Notes: a model not told the origin generated them from the letters alone. 64,000 nucleotides of DNA from Nocardia salmonicida NBRC 13393 (GCF_001613085.1 NZ_BDBR01000032.1:62001-126000); one strand, 5' to 3'. Counted from the first letter of the stretch, positions 38,093-46,800 are shown. A program made the numbers and translations.

Positions 38093-38121
38093 TTGCCGCA
38101 ATCAACGGAAAGGGCACTGCG

Positions 38122-38760
38122 ATGACCGAAGCCTCGCTGCTCGGCCAGTCTGTCCATCGGCAGATCCGGCAGATGGTCCTCTCCGGCGAGCTGACCCCGG
38201 GTCAATCGCTCAGCGTGCCGGCGCTGGCGACCGAACTCGGGGTCAGCCGCAGCCCGGTTCGCGAAGCGGTGCAGCAGCTGATCTACGAGGGTCTCGCCGT
38301 GAGCGCACCGCACGCGGGCGCGAAGGTGGCCGCCGTCGACGACGACCGCATCCGCGACGTGCTCGCGGTCCGCGCCGCCCTCGACGGCCTCGCCGCCGCC
38401 GCGGCCGCTACCCGACTCACCGAGGCCGACCTCGACAAGCTCACCGGCATCATCAGTGCCCAGCAAGCGCACCTCGACGATCCGACCGACCCCGCGCGCG
38501 ACGCCCAGCTCGACCTGGAATTCCACACCTTCATCCGCGACGCCTCCGGCAACGCGTGCGTCGTCGACGAACTGGCCCGCCTGGAAGCCCAGGCTCACCT
38601 CTACCGCGGCGACCTGTGGTGCTCGGCCCGCAACCGCCGCGTCGCCCTGCGCGAACACCGCCGCATCGTCGAAGCCCTCGAGTCCGGTCACCCCGAGTCC
38701 GCCCGCGCCGCCGCGGAGGCGCACGTACAGGGGCTGCTGACCCGCCTCGCCAGGCAATAA
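38122..38760 (+). CDS. GntR-family (FCD) regulator
   Basis: A 212-residue repressor of the FadR/GntR subgroup. The winged-helix domain (VHRQIRQMVLSGELTPGQSL; LATELGVSRSPVREAVQQL) is followed by an all-helical FCD ligand domain (about 80-205) with DLEFHTFIRDASGN and EHRRIVEALESG, whose His and Asp residues often bind a metal and a carboxylate ligand. It lies 29 bp after the oxygenase on the same strand and probably controls the importer operon. The ATG at 38122 follows GGAAAGG. Confidence 0.92.
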   Translation: MTEASLLGQSVHRQIRQMVLSGELTPGQSLSVPALATELGVSRSPVREAVQQLIYEGLAVSAPHAGAKVAAVDDDRIRDVLAVRAALDGLAAAAAATRLTEADLDKLTGIISAQQAHLDDPTDPARDAQLDLEFHTFIRDASGNACVVDELARLEAQAHLYRGDLWCSARNRRVALREHRRIVEALESGHPESARAAAEAHVQGLLTRLARQ

Positions 38761-38778
38761 CGCCTCCGGCAGGAATCC

Positions 38779-39294
38779 TCAGCGTTGATCCCGGTACGCG
38801 GGCGCCTTCGCGGTGCCCGCCGGGGTCAGCGTGTGCAGCAGCGGCATCGTGCGGTGCGCGACCACCGTCGACAACACGACCACGCTGTGCGACCGCACCA
38901 CCGAACCCGTCCGGTCGATGCTCAACAACACCGCTTGCAATCCCGCGTGTGAATCGGCCCCGATCCGGCACAACACATCGGCGGAGCCCGTCGTCGCGTA
39001 CGCCTCGATCACCCCCGGAATCGCGGTGAGCTCCGAACTCACCTGATCGAGCGCCCCCTGCGCGATCTCCAAGGTCACGAACGCCTGCACATCGAAACCC
39101 GCTGCGGTGACATCGATCTGCGGATCGTAGGACGCGATCACACCGGATTCCTCCATCCGGTTGATCCGCGCCTGCACCGTCGCCCGCGCGACTTTCGTCC
39201 GCCTCGACAGCTCGAGAATTCCGGCCCGCTGGAATTCGTGCATCGCGGTGAGGATCGCCAGATCGAGCTCATCCAATTTCGCGGGCGTGCGCAT
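38779..39294 (-). CDS. Lrp/AsnC-family regulator
   Basis: A 171-residue Lrp/AsnC protein. The N-terminal HTH (LDELDLAILTAMHEFQRAGI; SRRTKVARATVQARINRMEESG) is followed by a RAM-type ligand domain (VQAFVTLEIAQGALDQVSSE). It lies divergent from 4-hydroxyphenylpyruvate dioxygenase. In related actinobacteria such a regulator responds to tyrosine or its keto acid and controls that gene, and the same is inferred here. Two dyads in the intergenic space are possible binding sites. Confidence 0.92.
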   Translation of the reverse strand: MRTPAKLDELDLAILTAMHEFQRAGILELSRRTKVARATVQARINRMEESGVIASYDPQIDVTAAGFDVQAFVTLEIAQGALDQVSSELTAIPGVIEAYATTGSADVLCRIGADSHAGLQAVLLSIDRTGSVVRSHSVVVLSTVVAHRTMPLLHTLTPAGTAKAPAYRDQR

Positions 39295-39322
39295 ACGAAG
39301 ACCTCCCTGTGCGGTTGCTATT

Positions 39323-39396
39323 CAAATTGTCCACCATTTGCGCGCATTCGGTGGCTTCTCGAGCCAGCCTGTTCAGGCAAATATGGAGTAGTTGCC
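39323..39396. promoter_or_regulatory. Lrp-like operator dyads before hppD
   Basis: CAAAT (39323-39327) / ATTTG (39336-39340), and GGCAA (39376-39380) / TTGCC (39392-39396), are inverted repeats in an AT-richer gap. Spaced sites of this kind suit octameric Lrp-type proteins. Confidence 0.4.
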
Positions 39397-39427
39397 CACC
39401 TGCGGCACGACGCGATTTCCTAAGGTC

Positions 39428-40570
39428 ATGACCATTGAGCAGCAGCTCGTCGGGCTGATCGAGCACGACGACAGTGTCGATCCGTTTCCGGTGATCGGGT
39501 GGGACGCCCTCGTCTGGGCTGTCGGCAATGCGACCCAGAGCGCCCACTTCCTGCAGTCCGCGTTCGGCATGCGACTGGAGGCGTACTCGGGCCCCGAGAC
39601 CGGCAATCGCGACCACAAGTCGTTCGTGCTGCGCAGTGGGGGAGCGCGGTTCGTGATTACCGGCGCGGTCGACCCCGACAGCCCCCTCGTCGCCCACCAC
39701 GACCGCCACGGCGACGGCATCGTCGACATCGCCCTCGAGGTCGCCGATGTGGATCGCTGCGTCGCCAGGGCCCGCGAACACGGCGCGACGATCCTCACCG
39801 AACCCCATGACGAGACCGACGAATTCGGTACCGTCAGGTCCGCCGCACTGGCCACCTACGGCGATACCCGACACACTCTCGTCGATCGCTCCGGCTACGT
39901 CGGCCCCTATCTCCCCGGCTATATCGCCCGCACCTCCACCCGCGCGCCGGGCAAGCGCGTGTTCCAGGCGATCGACCACGTAGTGGGCAATGTCGAGCTG
40001 GGCATGATGGACCGCTGGGTCGACTTCTACCGCGGCGTCATGGGATTCACGAACATGGCCGAATTCGTCGGCGACGACATCGCCACCGAGTACTCCGCGC
40101 TGATGAGCAAGGTCGTCGCCAACGGCAACCACCGCGTGAAGTTTCCCCTCAACGAACCGGCACTGGGCCGCAAGCGTTCTCAGATCGACGAGTACCTCGA
40201 GTTCTATCGCGGCCCCGGCGTACAACACATCGCGCTGGCCACCGGCGACATCCTCGACACCGTCGATGCCCTACGCGCCGAGGGCGTCGAGTTCCTCGCC
40301 ACCCCCGACGCCTATTACGAGGACCCGGAATTGCGCGCCCGCATCGGGGCTGTGCGCGTACCGGTCGACGAACTCCAGCGCCGAGGCATCCTGGTCGACC
40401 GCGACGAAGACGGCTACCTCCTGCAGATCTTCACCCGTCCCCTCACCGATCGCCCCACCGTCTTCTTCGAACTCATCGAGCGACACGGCTCACTCGGTTT
40501 CGGAAAGGGCAACTTCAAGGCCCTTTTTCAGGCCATCGAACGAGAGCAGGAGGCTCGCGGCAACCTGTGA
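39428..40570 (+). CDS. hppD: 4-Hydroxyphenylpyruvate dioxygenase
   Basis: A 380-residue iron dioxygenase of tyrosine breakdown that converts 4-hydroxyphenylpyruvate to homogentisate. The iron ligands are His184 (AIDHVVGNV), His267 (VQHIALATGDI) and Glu348 (FFELIERHG). The C-terminal helix (GFGKGNFKALFQAIEREQ) that closes the active site is complete. The start at 39428 (MTIEQQL) is chosen over the upstream ATG of the open frame. The later homogentisate genes are not in the window. Confidence 0.95.
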   Translation: MTIEQQLVGLIEHDDSVDPFPVIGWDALVWAVGNATQSAHFLQSAFGMRLEAYSGPETGNRDHKSFVLRSGGARFVITGAVDPDSPLVAHHDRHGDGIVDIALEVADVDRCVARAREHGATILTEPHDETDEFGTVRSAALATYGDTRHTLVDRSGYVGPYLPGYIARTSTRAPGKRVFQAIDHVVGNVELGMMDRWVDFYRGVMGFTNMAEFVGDDIATEYSALMSKVVANGNHRVKFPLNEPALGRKRSQIDEYLEFYRGPGVQHIALATGDILDTVDALRAEGVEFLATPDAYYEDPELRARIGAVRVPVDELQRRGILVDRDEDGYLLQIFTRPLTDRPTVFFELIERHGSLGFGKGNFKALFQAIEREQEARGNL

Positions 40571-40601
40571 CCGGGTCCGCGGACCTACTACAGTTCATGC
40601 C

Positions 40602-41129
40602 ATGCGGATCCCCTCGGCGATCATCACCGGCATGACCTTGGTAGTCATGCTGACGTCGTGCGGATCGGGGGGCGACTCCGATACGCCGACAGGGCCCAAC
40701 CGACCACCACCGAAGGTCGCCTCACTCGGCCCCTTCGTGGGCGAATGCGGCCATGTCACCGACGACGAAGTGCGTACTCTCGCGGGCCTCGGCCAGATCG
40801 CTCGGGTCTACAAGAACGCGACCGGCTGCAATTGGCAATCTGCCGGATTGTCCTCGCCCAGCGTCACTTTCGCCTCGTACCGGGGCAGTCCGATCGAACG
40901 TGAGAAGGCGTGGGTGTCCAACGTGGGCCGTGCACCGGAGACCATCGACGTGGGCGGGCATTCCGGCTTCATGGCGCTCGACCCGCAGGGCACTGTCTGT
41001 GACCTCGCCGTGCAACTCGACGACGACTTCTTCGAGTGGTCGATGTCCACCGGCATCTTCGCCACCGGCGGCAACCCGTGCGACCGCACCAGGAAACTGG
41101 CCGAGCTGACCGTGGGACGGCTGCGGTGA
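40602..41129 (+). CDS. DUF3558-type lipoprotein
   Basis: A 175-residue exported lipoprotein. A short signal ends in the lipobox LTSC (Cys20), followed by a Gly/Ser/Pro-rich linker. The DUF3558-like domain has four Cys residues (FVGECGHVTDDEV, TGCNWQ, GTVCDLAV, NPCDRT). Its function is unknown; the family is nearly restricted to Mycobacteriales-like bacteria. A TACAGT box (40589-40594) lies seven bases before the ATG, so a leaderless start is possible. The next lipoprotein gene overlaps its stop. Confidence 0.82.
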   Translation: MRIPSAIITGMTLVVMLTSCGSGGDSDTPTGPNRPPPKVASLGPFVGECGHVTDDEVRTLAGLGQIARVYKNATGCNWQSAGLSSPSVTFASYRGSPIEREKAWVSNVGRAPETIDVGGHSGFMALDPQGTVCDLAVQLDDDFFEWSMSTGIFATGGNPCDRTRKLAELTVGRLR

Positions 41130-41671
41130 GCGCCGGCAAGGTCGCCGCCGCGGCACTGATGCTCACCCTCGTGTTGGCAGGCTGTGGCCAGAAGATCGAG
41201 GGCAGTGCCCAGCCGCTGGGAAAGGGTGGCGGCGGTGAGTCGATCAACACCGACTTCGACAAGCTGCTGCGCGAGTGCGAGGTGGTGGCCGCGGACAAGA
41301 TCGGCGAGATCATCGGCAAGGCCAAGAGCGTGAGCGCCTCGTTCAGCGGTGCCGTCTGCATGTGGGACATCGAGGACGCACCCGGTGGGGGAGCCATGGC
41401 CAGCCTCAACTGGTACGAGATGGGTACGCTGAACAACGAGAAGGCCACCAACGACAAGTTGGGCTACCTCTCCGGCGACATCACCGTGCAGGGCCGCAGG
41501 GCGCTGCAGGTGCGCCGACCGGGCGACAACGACTCCTGCGGCGTCACCGCGCCGGCCGCCGATGTCGGCGTCGTCGGCTGGTGGATCAACTACCGGCCCG
41601 GCTCGGCTCATCCCGATCCGTGCGCGGGCGCCCAGAAATTGGTCGAGCTCACCTTGGATCTCGCCCGGTAG
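41126..41671 (+). CDS. DUF3558-type lipoprotein, second copy
   Basis: A 181-residue lipoprotein with lipobox VLAGC, a Gly-rich linker and a DUF3558-like domain (LRECEVVAADKIGEIIGKAK; VCMWDIED; DSCGVTA; DPCAGAQKLVELTLDLA). It starts at GTG 41126, overlapping the stop of the preceding lipoprotein (GTGA), so the two are translated together. Both belong to one family and probably arose by tandem duplication; they may form a complex at the outer face of the membrane. Confidence 0.82.
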   Translation: MSAGKVAAAALMLTLVLAGCGQKIEGSAQPLGKGGGGESINTDFDKLLRECEVVAADKIGEIIGKAKSVSASFSGAVCMWDIEDAPGGGAMASLNWYEMGTLNNEKATNDKLGYLSGDITVQGRRALQVRRPGDNDSCGVTAPAADVGVVGWWINYRPGSAHPDPCAGAQKLVELTLDLAR

Positions 41672-41694
41672 AAGGCTTGACGCGGCCCCCCGCT

Positions 41695-41724
41695 TTGACC
41701 CCCCATCAGGCACGCGGGTATCGT
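41695..41724 (+). promoter_or_regulatory. Probable promoter of the rpsL operon
   Basis: A TTGACC -35 (41695-41700) with an 18-base spacer and a TATCGT -10 (41719-41724). A leader of about 210 bases would precede rpsL. No gene is seen in 41672-41942. Confidence 0.55.
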
Positions 41725-41942
41725 AGATCCCTGTGCCCGGATTGCTACGGGCAAGTTCGTGTGTGAACGTAGGCCAGCGAAAGCGGCCGATACGTTCCAG
41801 CGTGCCTTGAAAAGGGCACTGAGCGCCACGGCGACACGCCCGACCACGGGTTAACGGAAACGTGGTCTGACGTGCGAGTGAAAGCTCGATGAACTGCAAG
41901 ACACTGCACACCAAGCGAATTACCAATAAGGAAAGCCGGTCT

Positions 41943-42317
41943 ATGCCAACCATCAACCAGCTGGTCCGCAAGGGTCGCCGCGACAAGGTCACCAAGACCA
42001 AGACTGCGGCCCTGAAGGGGAGCCCGCAGCGTCGTGGCGTGTGCACTCGCGTGTACACCACCACCCCCAAGAAGCCGAACTCCGCGCTCCGTAAGGTCGC
42101 GCGTGTTCGCCTGACCAGCGCGATCGAGGTCACGGCGTACATCCCCGGTGAAGGCCACAACCTGCAGGAGCACTCGATGGTGCTCGTCCGCGGCGGTCGT
42201 GTGAAGGACCTTCCCGGTGTCCGTTACAAGATCATCCGTGGCTCGCTCGACACCCAGGGCGTGAAGAACCGCAAGCAGGCGCGCAGCCGCTACGGCGCCA
42301 AGAAGGAGAAGAGCTGA
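41943..42317 (+). CDS. rpsL: 30S ribosomal protein S12
   Basis: Ribosomal protein S12, 124 residues, at the decoding centre. Lys43 (TTPKKPNSALRK) and Lys88 (GGRVKDLPGVRY), the residues changed in streptomycin resistance, are both wild type. The ATG at 41943 follows AAGGAAAG; the upstream in-frame ATG at 41889 is not used by the family. It is the first gene of the rpsL-rpsG-fusA-tuf operon. Confidence 0.98.
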   Translation: MPTINQLVRKGRRDKVTKTKTAALKGSPQRRGVCTRVYTTTPKKPNSALRKVARVRLTSAIEVTAYIPGEGHNLQEHSMVLVRGGRVKDLPGVRYKIIRGSLDTQGVKNRKQARSRYGAKKEKS

Positions 42318-42318
42318 T

Positions 42319-42789
42319 ATGCCACGCAAGGGCCCCGCACCCAAGCGTCCGCTGATCAACGACCCGGTCTACGGGTCCCCGCTGGTCACTCAGCTGGTCA
42401 ACAAGATCCTCATGGACGGCAAGAAGTCCACCGCCGAGCGCATCGTCTACGGCGCACTCGAGCAGGCGCGTGAGAAGACCGGCACCGATCCGGTCGTCAC
42501 CCTCAAGCGCGCGCTGGACAACGTCAAGCCCGCCCTCGAGGTGAAGCCCCGTCGTGTCGGTGGCGCCACCTACCAGGTGCCGGTCGAGGTCCGTCCGGGC
42601 CGCGCCAACACCCTCGCGCTGCGCTGGCTGGTCAGCTACTCCCGCGCCCGTCGCGAGAAGACCATGGTCGAGCGTCTCGCCAACGAGCTCCTCGATGCCA
42701 GCAACGGCCTCGGTGCCGCCGTGAAGCGTCGCGAGGACACCCACAAGATGGCCGAGTCGAACCGGGCCTTCGCGCACTACCGCTGGTGA
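42319..42789 (+). CDS. rpsG: 30S ribosomal protein S7
   Basis: Ribosomal protein S7, 156 residues, which organises the 16S rRNA 3' major domain and contacts the E-site tRNA. The family start PRKGPAPKRPL and the motif GGATYQVPVEVRP are present, and the protein ends AESNRAFAHYRW. Its ribosome binding site (AAGGAG) lies inside the end of rpsL, and its start is one base after that stop. Confidence 0.98.
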   Translation: MPRKGPAPKRPLINDPVYGSPLVTQLVNKILMDGKKSTAERIVYGALEQAREKTGTDPVVTLKRALDNVKPALEVKPRRVGGATYQVPVEVRPGRANTLALRWLVSYSRARREKTMVERLANELLDASNGLGAAVKRREDTHKMAESNRAFAHYRW

Positions 42790-42822
42790 TTGCCCGGCCC
42801 GTCACTTAAAAGGGAGAATTTC

Positions 42823-44925
42823 GTGGCACAGGACGTGCTCACCGACCTGAACAAGGTCCGCAACATCGGCATCATGGCCCACATCGATGCGGGCAAGACC
42901 ACCACGACCGAACGCATCCTGTTCTACACCGGTATCACGTACAAGATCGGTGAAGTTCACGATGGCGCGGCCACGATGGACTGGATGGAGCAGGAGCAGG
43001 AGCGTGGTATCACCATCACCTCCGCGGCTACCACTTGCTTCTGGAAAGACAACCAGATCAACATCATCGACACCCCCGGGCACGTCGACTTCACCGTCGA
43101 GGTGGAGCGTTCGCTCCGCGTGCTCGATGGTGCGGTCGCGGTGTTCGACGGCAAAGAGGGTGTCGAGCCCCAGTCCGAGCAGGTGTGGCGTCAGGCCGAC
43201 AAGTACGACGTGCCGCGTATCTGCTTCGTGAACAAGATGGACAAGCTCGGTGCGGATTTCTACTTCACCGTGCAGACCATCAAGGACCGTCTCGGCGCTC
43301 GCCCGCTCGTGATCCAGCTGCCGATCGGCGCTGAGAACGACTTCGAGGGCATCGTCGACCTGGTCGAGAACAATGCCAAGGTCTGGAAGGGCGAGACCAA
43401 GCTCGGCGAAGAGTACGAAGTCGTCGAGATCCCGGCCGACCTCAAGGAGAAGGCCGAGCAGTACCGTCAGGAACTGCTCGAGACCGTCGCCGAGTCCGAC
43501 GAGGCACTGCTCGAGAAGTTCTTCGGTGGCGAGGATCTCACCATCGAGGAGATCAAGGGCGCCATCCGCAAGATGACGGTCAACTCCGAGCTGTACCCGG
43601 TGCTGTGTGGTTCCGCGTTCAAGAACAAGGGCGTTCAGCCCATGCTCGACGCGGTCATCGATTACCTCCCTTCCCCGCTGGACGTCGAGGCCACCACCGG
43701 CCACGTGCCCAACAAAGAAGAAGAGCTGATCACCCGCAAGCCCAACGTCGACGAGCCGTTCGCGGCCCTGGCGTTCAAGATCGCGGTGCACCCGTTCTTC
43801 GGTGAGCTCACCTACGTGCGCGTGTACTCGGGTCAGGTCGCCTCCGGCGCCCAGGTCGTGAACTCGACCAAGGGCAAGAAGGAGCGTCTGGGCAAGCTGT
43901 TCCAGATGCACTCCAACAAGGAGATGCCGGTCGCGACGGCTTCGGCCGGCCACATCTACGCGGTCATCGGCCTGAAGGACACCACCACCGGTGACACCCT
44001 GTCCGACGCGCAGAACCAGGTCGTCCTCGAGTCGATGACCTTCCCGGATCCGGTCATCGAGGTCTCGATCGAGCCCAAGACCAAGTCCGACCAGGAGAAG
44101 CTCGGCACCGCGATCCAGAAGCTGGCGCGCGAAGACCCGACGTTCTCGGTCAAGCTCGACCAGGAGACCGGCCAGACCGTCATCGGCGGCATGGGCGAGC
44201 TCCACCTCGACATCCTCGTCGACCGTATGCGTCGCGAGTTCAAGGTCGAGGCCAACGTCGGCAAGCCGCAGGTGGCCTACCGCGAGACCATCACCAAGAA
44301 GGTCGAAAAGCACGAGTTCACCCACAAGAAGCAGACGGGTGGCTCCGGCCAGTTCGCGAAGGTCATCATCGCCCTCGAGCCGTTCGTCGGCGAAGACGGC
44401 GCGACCTACGAGTTCGAGAACAAGGTCTCCGGCGGTCGCGTGCCCCGTGAGTACATCCCGTCGGTCGACGCGGGCGCCCAGGATGCCATGCAGTACGGCG
44501 TGCTCGCCGGCTACCCGCTGGTGAACCTGAAGGTCAGCCTGCTCGACGGCGCGTACCACGACGTCGACTCCTCGGAAATGGCGTTCAAGATCGCGGGTTC
44601 GCAGGCCCTCAAGGAAGCGGCCCGTAAGGCCGGTCCGGTGATCCTCGAGCCGCTCATGGCGGTCGAGGTCATCACGCCCGAGGAATACATGGGCGACGTG
44701 ATCGGCGACCTCAACTCCCGCCGTGGCCAGATTCAGGCCATGGAGGAACGCAGTGGTGCCCGTGTCGTCAAGGCGCTGGTTCCGCTCTCGGAGATGTTCG
44801 GTTACATCGGTGACCTGCGGTCCAAGACCCAGGGTCGCGCGAACTACTCCATGGTGTTCGCCCAGTACGCAGAGGTTCCGGCCAATGTGTCCAAGGAGAT
44901 CATCGCCAAGGCGACCGGCGAATAA
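42823..44925 (+). CDS. fusA: Elongation factor G
   Basis: Translocation GTPase, 700 residues, full length. The G motifs are intact: AHIDAGKTTTTE, the switch II motif DTPGHVD and NKMDK. Domain IV (GGSGQFAKV; SGGRVPREYIPSVD) and domain V (GYIGDLRSKTQGRANYSM) are normal. The GTG at 42823 follows AAAGGGAG. This is the operon copy; a second EF-G gene lies at 47503-49581. Confidence 0.98.
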   Translation: MAQDVLTDLNKVRNIGIMAHIDAGKTTTTERILFYTGITYKIGEVHDGAATMDWMEQEQERGITITSAATTCFWKDNQINIIDTPGHVDFTVEVERSLRVLDGAVAVFDGKEGVEPQSEQVWRQADKYDVPRICFVNKMDKLGADFYFTVQTIKDRLGARPLVIQLPIGAENDFEGIVDLVENNAKVWKGETKLGEEYEVVEIPADLKEKAEQYRQELLETVAESDEALLEKFFGGEDLTIEEIKGAIRKMTVNSELYPVLCGSAFKNKGVQPMLDAVIDYLPSPLDVEATTGHVPNKEEELITRKPNVDEPFAALAFKIAVHPFFGELTYVRVYSGQVASGAQVVNSTKGKKERLGKLFQMHSNKEMPVATASAGHIYAVIGLKDTTTGDTLSDAQNQVVLESMTFPDPVIEVSIEPKTKSDQEKLGTAIQKLAREDPTFSVKLDQETGQTVIGGMGELHLDILVDRMRREFKVEANVGKPQVAYRETITKKVEKHEFTHKKQTGGSGQFAKVIIALEPFVGEDGATYEFENKVSGGRVPREYIPSVDAGAQDAMQYGVLAGYPLVNLKVSLLDGAYHDVDSSEMAFKIAGSQALKEAARKAGPVILEPLMAVEVITPEEYMGDVIGDLNSRRGQIQAMEERSGARVVKALVPLSEMFGYIGDLRSKTQGRANYSMVFAQYAEVPANVSKEIIAKATGE

Positions 44926-44931
44926 AACCCT

Positions 44932-44962
44932 CTTGCGGTCCAGTGGCACACTGGACCGCAAG
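44932..44962 (+). repeat. Hairpin between fusA and tuf
   Basis: A perfect 14-bp stem (CTTGCGGTCCAGTG, 44932-44945 with 44949-44962) starts 7 bases after the fusA stop. A second, 8-bp hairpin (ATCCCCGC, 44988-44995 with 45001-45008) follows. No T run is present, so partial termination or mRNA processing between fusA and tuf is more likely than full termination. Confidence 0.65.
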
Positions 44963-45061
44963 TGCCGGGCGTCAAGTAATACCCCCGATCCCCGCCTCCA
45001 GCGGGGATGACACACGCACTGCTGCAAATGCACGCACCAACAAGTCCAGGAGGACCCAAAA

Positions 45062-46252
45062 GTGGCGAAGGCGAAGTTCGAGCGGACGAAGCCGCACGTC
45101 AACATCGGCACCATCGGTCACGTCGACCACGGCAAGACCACGCTGACTGCAGCGATCACCAAGGTGCTGGCTGACAAGTTCCCGACCCTGAACGACGCGT
45201 TTGCGTTCGATCAGATCGACAAGGCGCCGGAGGAGAAGGCTCGTGGTATCACGATCAACATCTCCCACGTCGAGTACCAGACCGAGAAGCGCCACTACGC
45301 GCACGTCGACGCCCCGGGTCACGCGGACTACATCAAGAACATGATCACCGGTGCGGCGCAGATGGACGGCGCCATCCTGGTGGTCGCGGCCACCGATGGC
45401 CCGATGCCGCAGACTCGCGAGCACGTGCTGCTCGCCCGTCAGGTCGGCGTGCCTTACATCCTGGTCGCGCTGAACAAGTCGGACATGGTCGATGACGAGG
45501 AAATCCTCGAGCTCGTCGAGATGGAGGTCCGCGAACTGCTGGCCTCGCAGGAATTCGACGAGGACGCGCCGGTCGTGCGCGTCTCCGGCCTGAAGGCCCT
45601 CGAGGGCGACGAGAAGTGGGCCGAGGCCATCGTCGAGCTCATGCAGGCTGTCGACGACTCGATCCCGGACCCGGTCCGCGAGACCGAGCTCCCGTTCCTG
45701 ATGCCCGTTGAGGACGTCTTCACGATCACCGGTCGTGGCACCGTCGTCACCGGTCGTGTCGAGCGCGGCATCGTCAACGTGAACGAGGAGGTGGAAATCG
45801 TCGGCATCAAGGAGAAGTCGACCAAGACCACCGTCACCGGCATCGAGATGTTCCGCAAGCTGCTCGACCAGGGCCAGGCGGGCGACAACGTCGGTCTGCT
45901 GGTTCGTGGCATCAAGCGCGAAGATGTCGAGCGTGGCCAGGTTGTCGTCAAGCCGGGCACCACGACTCCCCACACGGAGTTCGAGGGCCAGGCGTACATC
46001 CTGTCGAAGGACGAGGGCGGCCGCCACACCCCGTTCTTCAACAACTACCGCCCGCAGTTCTACTTCCGTACCACGGACGTGACCGGCGTCGTTACCCTCC
46101 CCGAGGGCACCGAGATGGTCATGCCCGGCGACAACACCGAGATGCTGGTCAAGCTGATCCAGCCGGTCGCCATGGACGAAGGCCTGCGCTTCGCGATCCG
46201 CGAAGGTGGCCGCACCGTTGGTGCCGGTCGCGTCACGAAGATCATCAAGTGA
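45062..46252 (+). CDS. tuf: Elongation factor Tu
   Basis: EF-Tu, 396 residues, the GTPase that delivers aminoacyl-tRNA. G1 (GHVDHGKT, residues 19-26), the switch region RGITI, DAPGHADY and NKSD are intact. Domains II and III are complete and end GRTVGAGRVTKIIK. The GTG start follows a strong AGGAGG site. It lies 136 bp after fusA. Confidence 0.98.
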   Translation: MAKAKFERTKPHVNIGTIGHVDHGKTTLTAAITKVLADKFPTLNDAFAFDQIDKAPEEKARGITINISHVEYQTEKRHYAHVDAPGHADYIKNMITGAAQMDGAILVVAATDGPMPQTREHVLLARQVGVPYILVALNKSDMVDDEEILELVEMEVRELLASQEFDEDAPVVRVSGLKALEGDEKWAEAIVELMQAVDDSIPDPVRETELPFLMPVEDVFTITGRGTVVTGRVERGIVNVNEEVEIVGIKEKSTKTTVTGIEMFRKLLDQGQAGDNVGLLVRGIKREDVERGQVVVKPGTTTPHTEFEGQAYILSKDEGGRHTPFFNNYRPQFYFRTTDVTGVVTLPEGTEMVMPGDNTEMLVKLIQPVAMDEGLRFAIREGGRTVGAGRVTKIIK

Positions 46253-46275
46253 GTCTGTAGACCCACTGACACCGC

Positions 46276-46312
46276 AACGGCGTCACCCCTTCCGGGGTGG
46301 CGCCGTTCGGCG
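46276..46312 (+). terminator. Terminator after tuf
   Basis: AACGGCGTCACCCC (46276-46289) pairs with 46294-46307 (one G-T pair), 4-base loop. It ends the rpsL-tuf operon. Confidence 0.85.
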
Positions 46313-46336
46313 TTTCCGGGCTGCGAGTGATGGGTG

Positions 46337-46693
46337 TCAGGCGGAGGCGTCGAGGTGTACGCGGACCGTGACCCGACCCTTGGGATCGCGTTGGGCGACG
46401 GCGTGGCCGGAGCGGTCGACGCCATCGATGCGGAGGCTGACAGGGCCGCCCGCACCGAGAAAGTTGCGCCACCACTGCTTCTTGTCGGGCATCGCCACGC
46501 CGATGAGGTATTCGTCGCCGGAGCGGCGGTAGTTGACGGGGGTGCTGAATGTGCGGCCGGAGCGGCGGCCGGTGTAGGTGATCTGGGTGAAGGCTTTGCC
46601 GAGTAACTTGCCGATGACGGGGGCATTGGTCAGTGCGACCACGCCGGTGTTGAATGCGCCGACACCGCGACGCAACAGCGATTCTTGTCCCAT
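46337..46693 (-). CDS. Deazaflavin-dependent nitroreductase-family protein (DDN-like)
   Basis: A 118-residue split-barrel protein of the F420-dependent DDN family, related to the mycobacterial enzyme that activates nitroimidazoles. It shows TYTGRRSGRTFSTPVNYRRS and the C-terminal DPKGRVTVRVHLD. The physiological substrate is likely a quinone or similar acceptor. The start at 46693 follows CAGGAGAA. The next reverse-strand gene is also of an F420-linked family. Confidence 0.83.
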   Translation of the reverse strand: MGQESLLRRGVGAFNTGVVALTNAPVIGKLLGKAFTQITYTGRRSGRTFSTPVNYRRSGDEYLIGVAMPDKKQWWRNFLGAGGPVSLRIDGVDRSGHAVAQRDPKGRVTVRVHLDASA

Positions 46694-46800
46694 CGGATTC
46701 TCCTGTAGTCGACGAACCGCCAGCCTACCGACGTCGGATGAAGCACGCGGTAGCCCTGCAACTCGCCGCCGACCATCCCACGGCCGTGCGACAGGATGAC

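Noticed and set aside
35672..38101. An 809-codon open frame opposite the importer, oxygenase and binding protein genes.
   Set aside because: It covers four well-supported genes on the other strand and has no recognisable domain.
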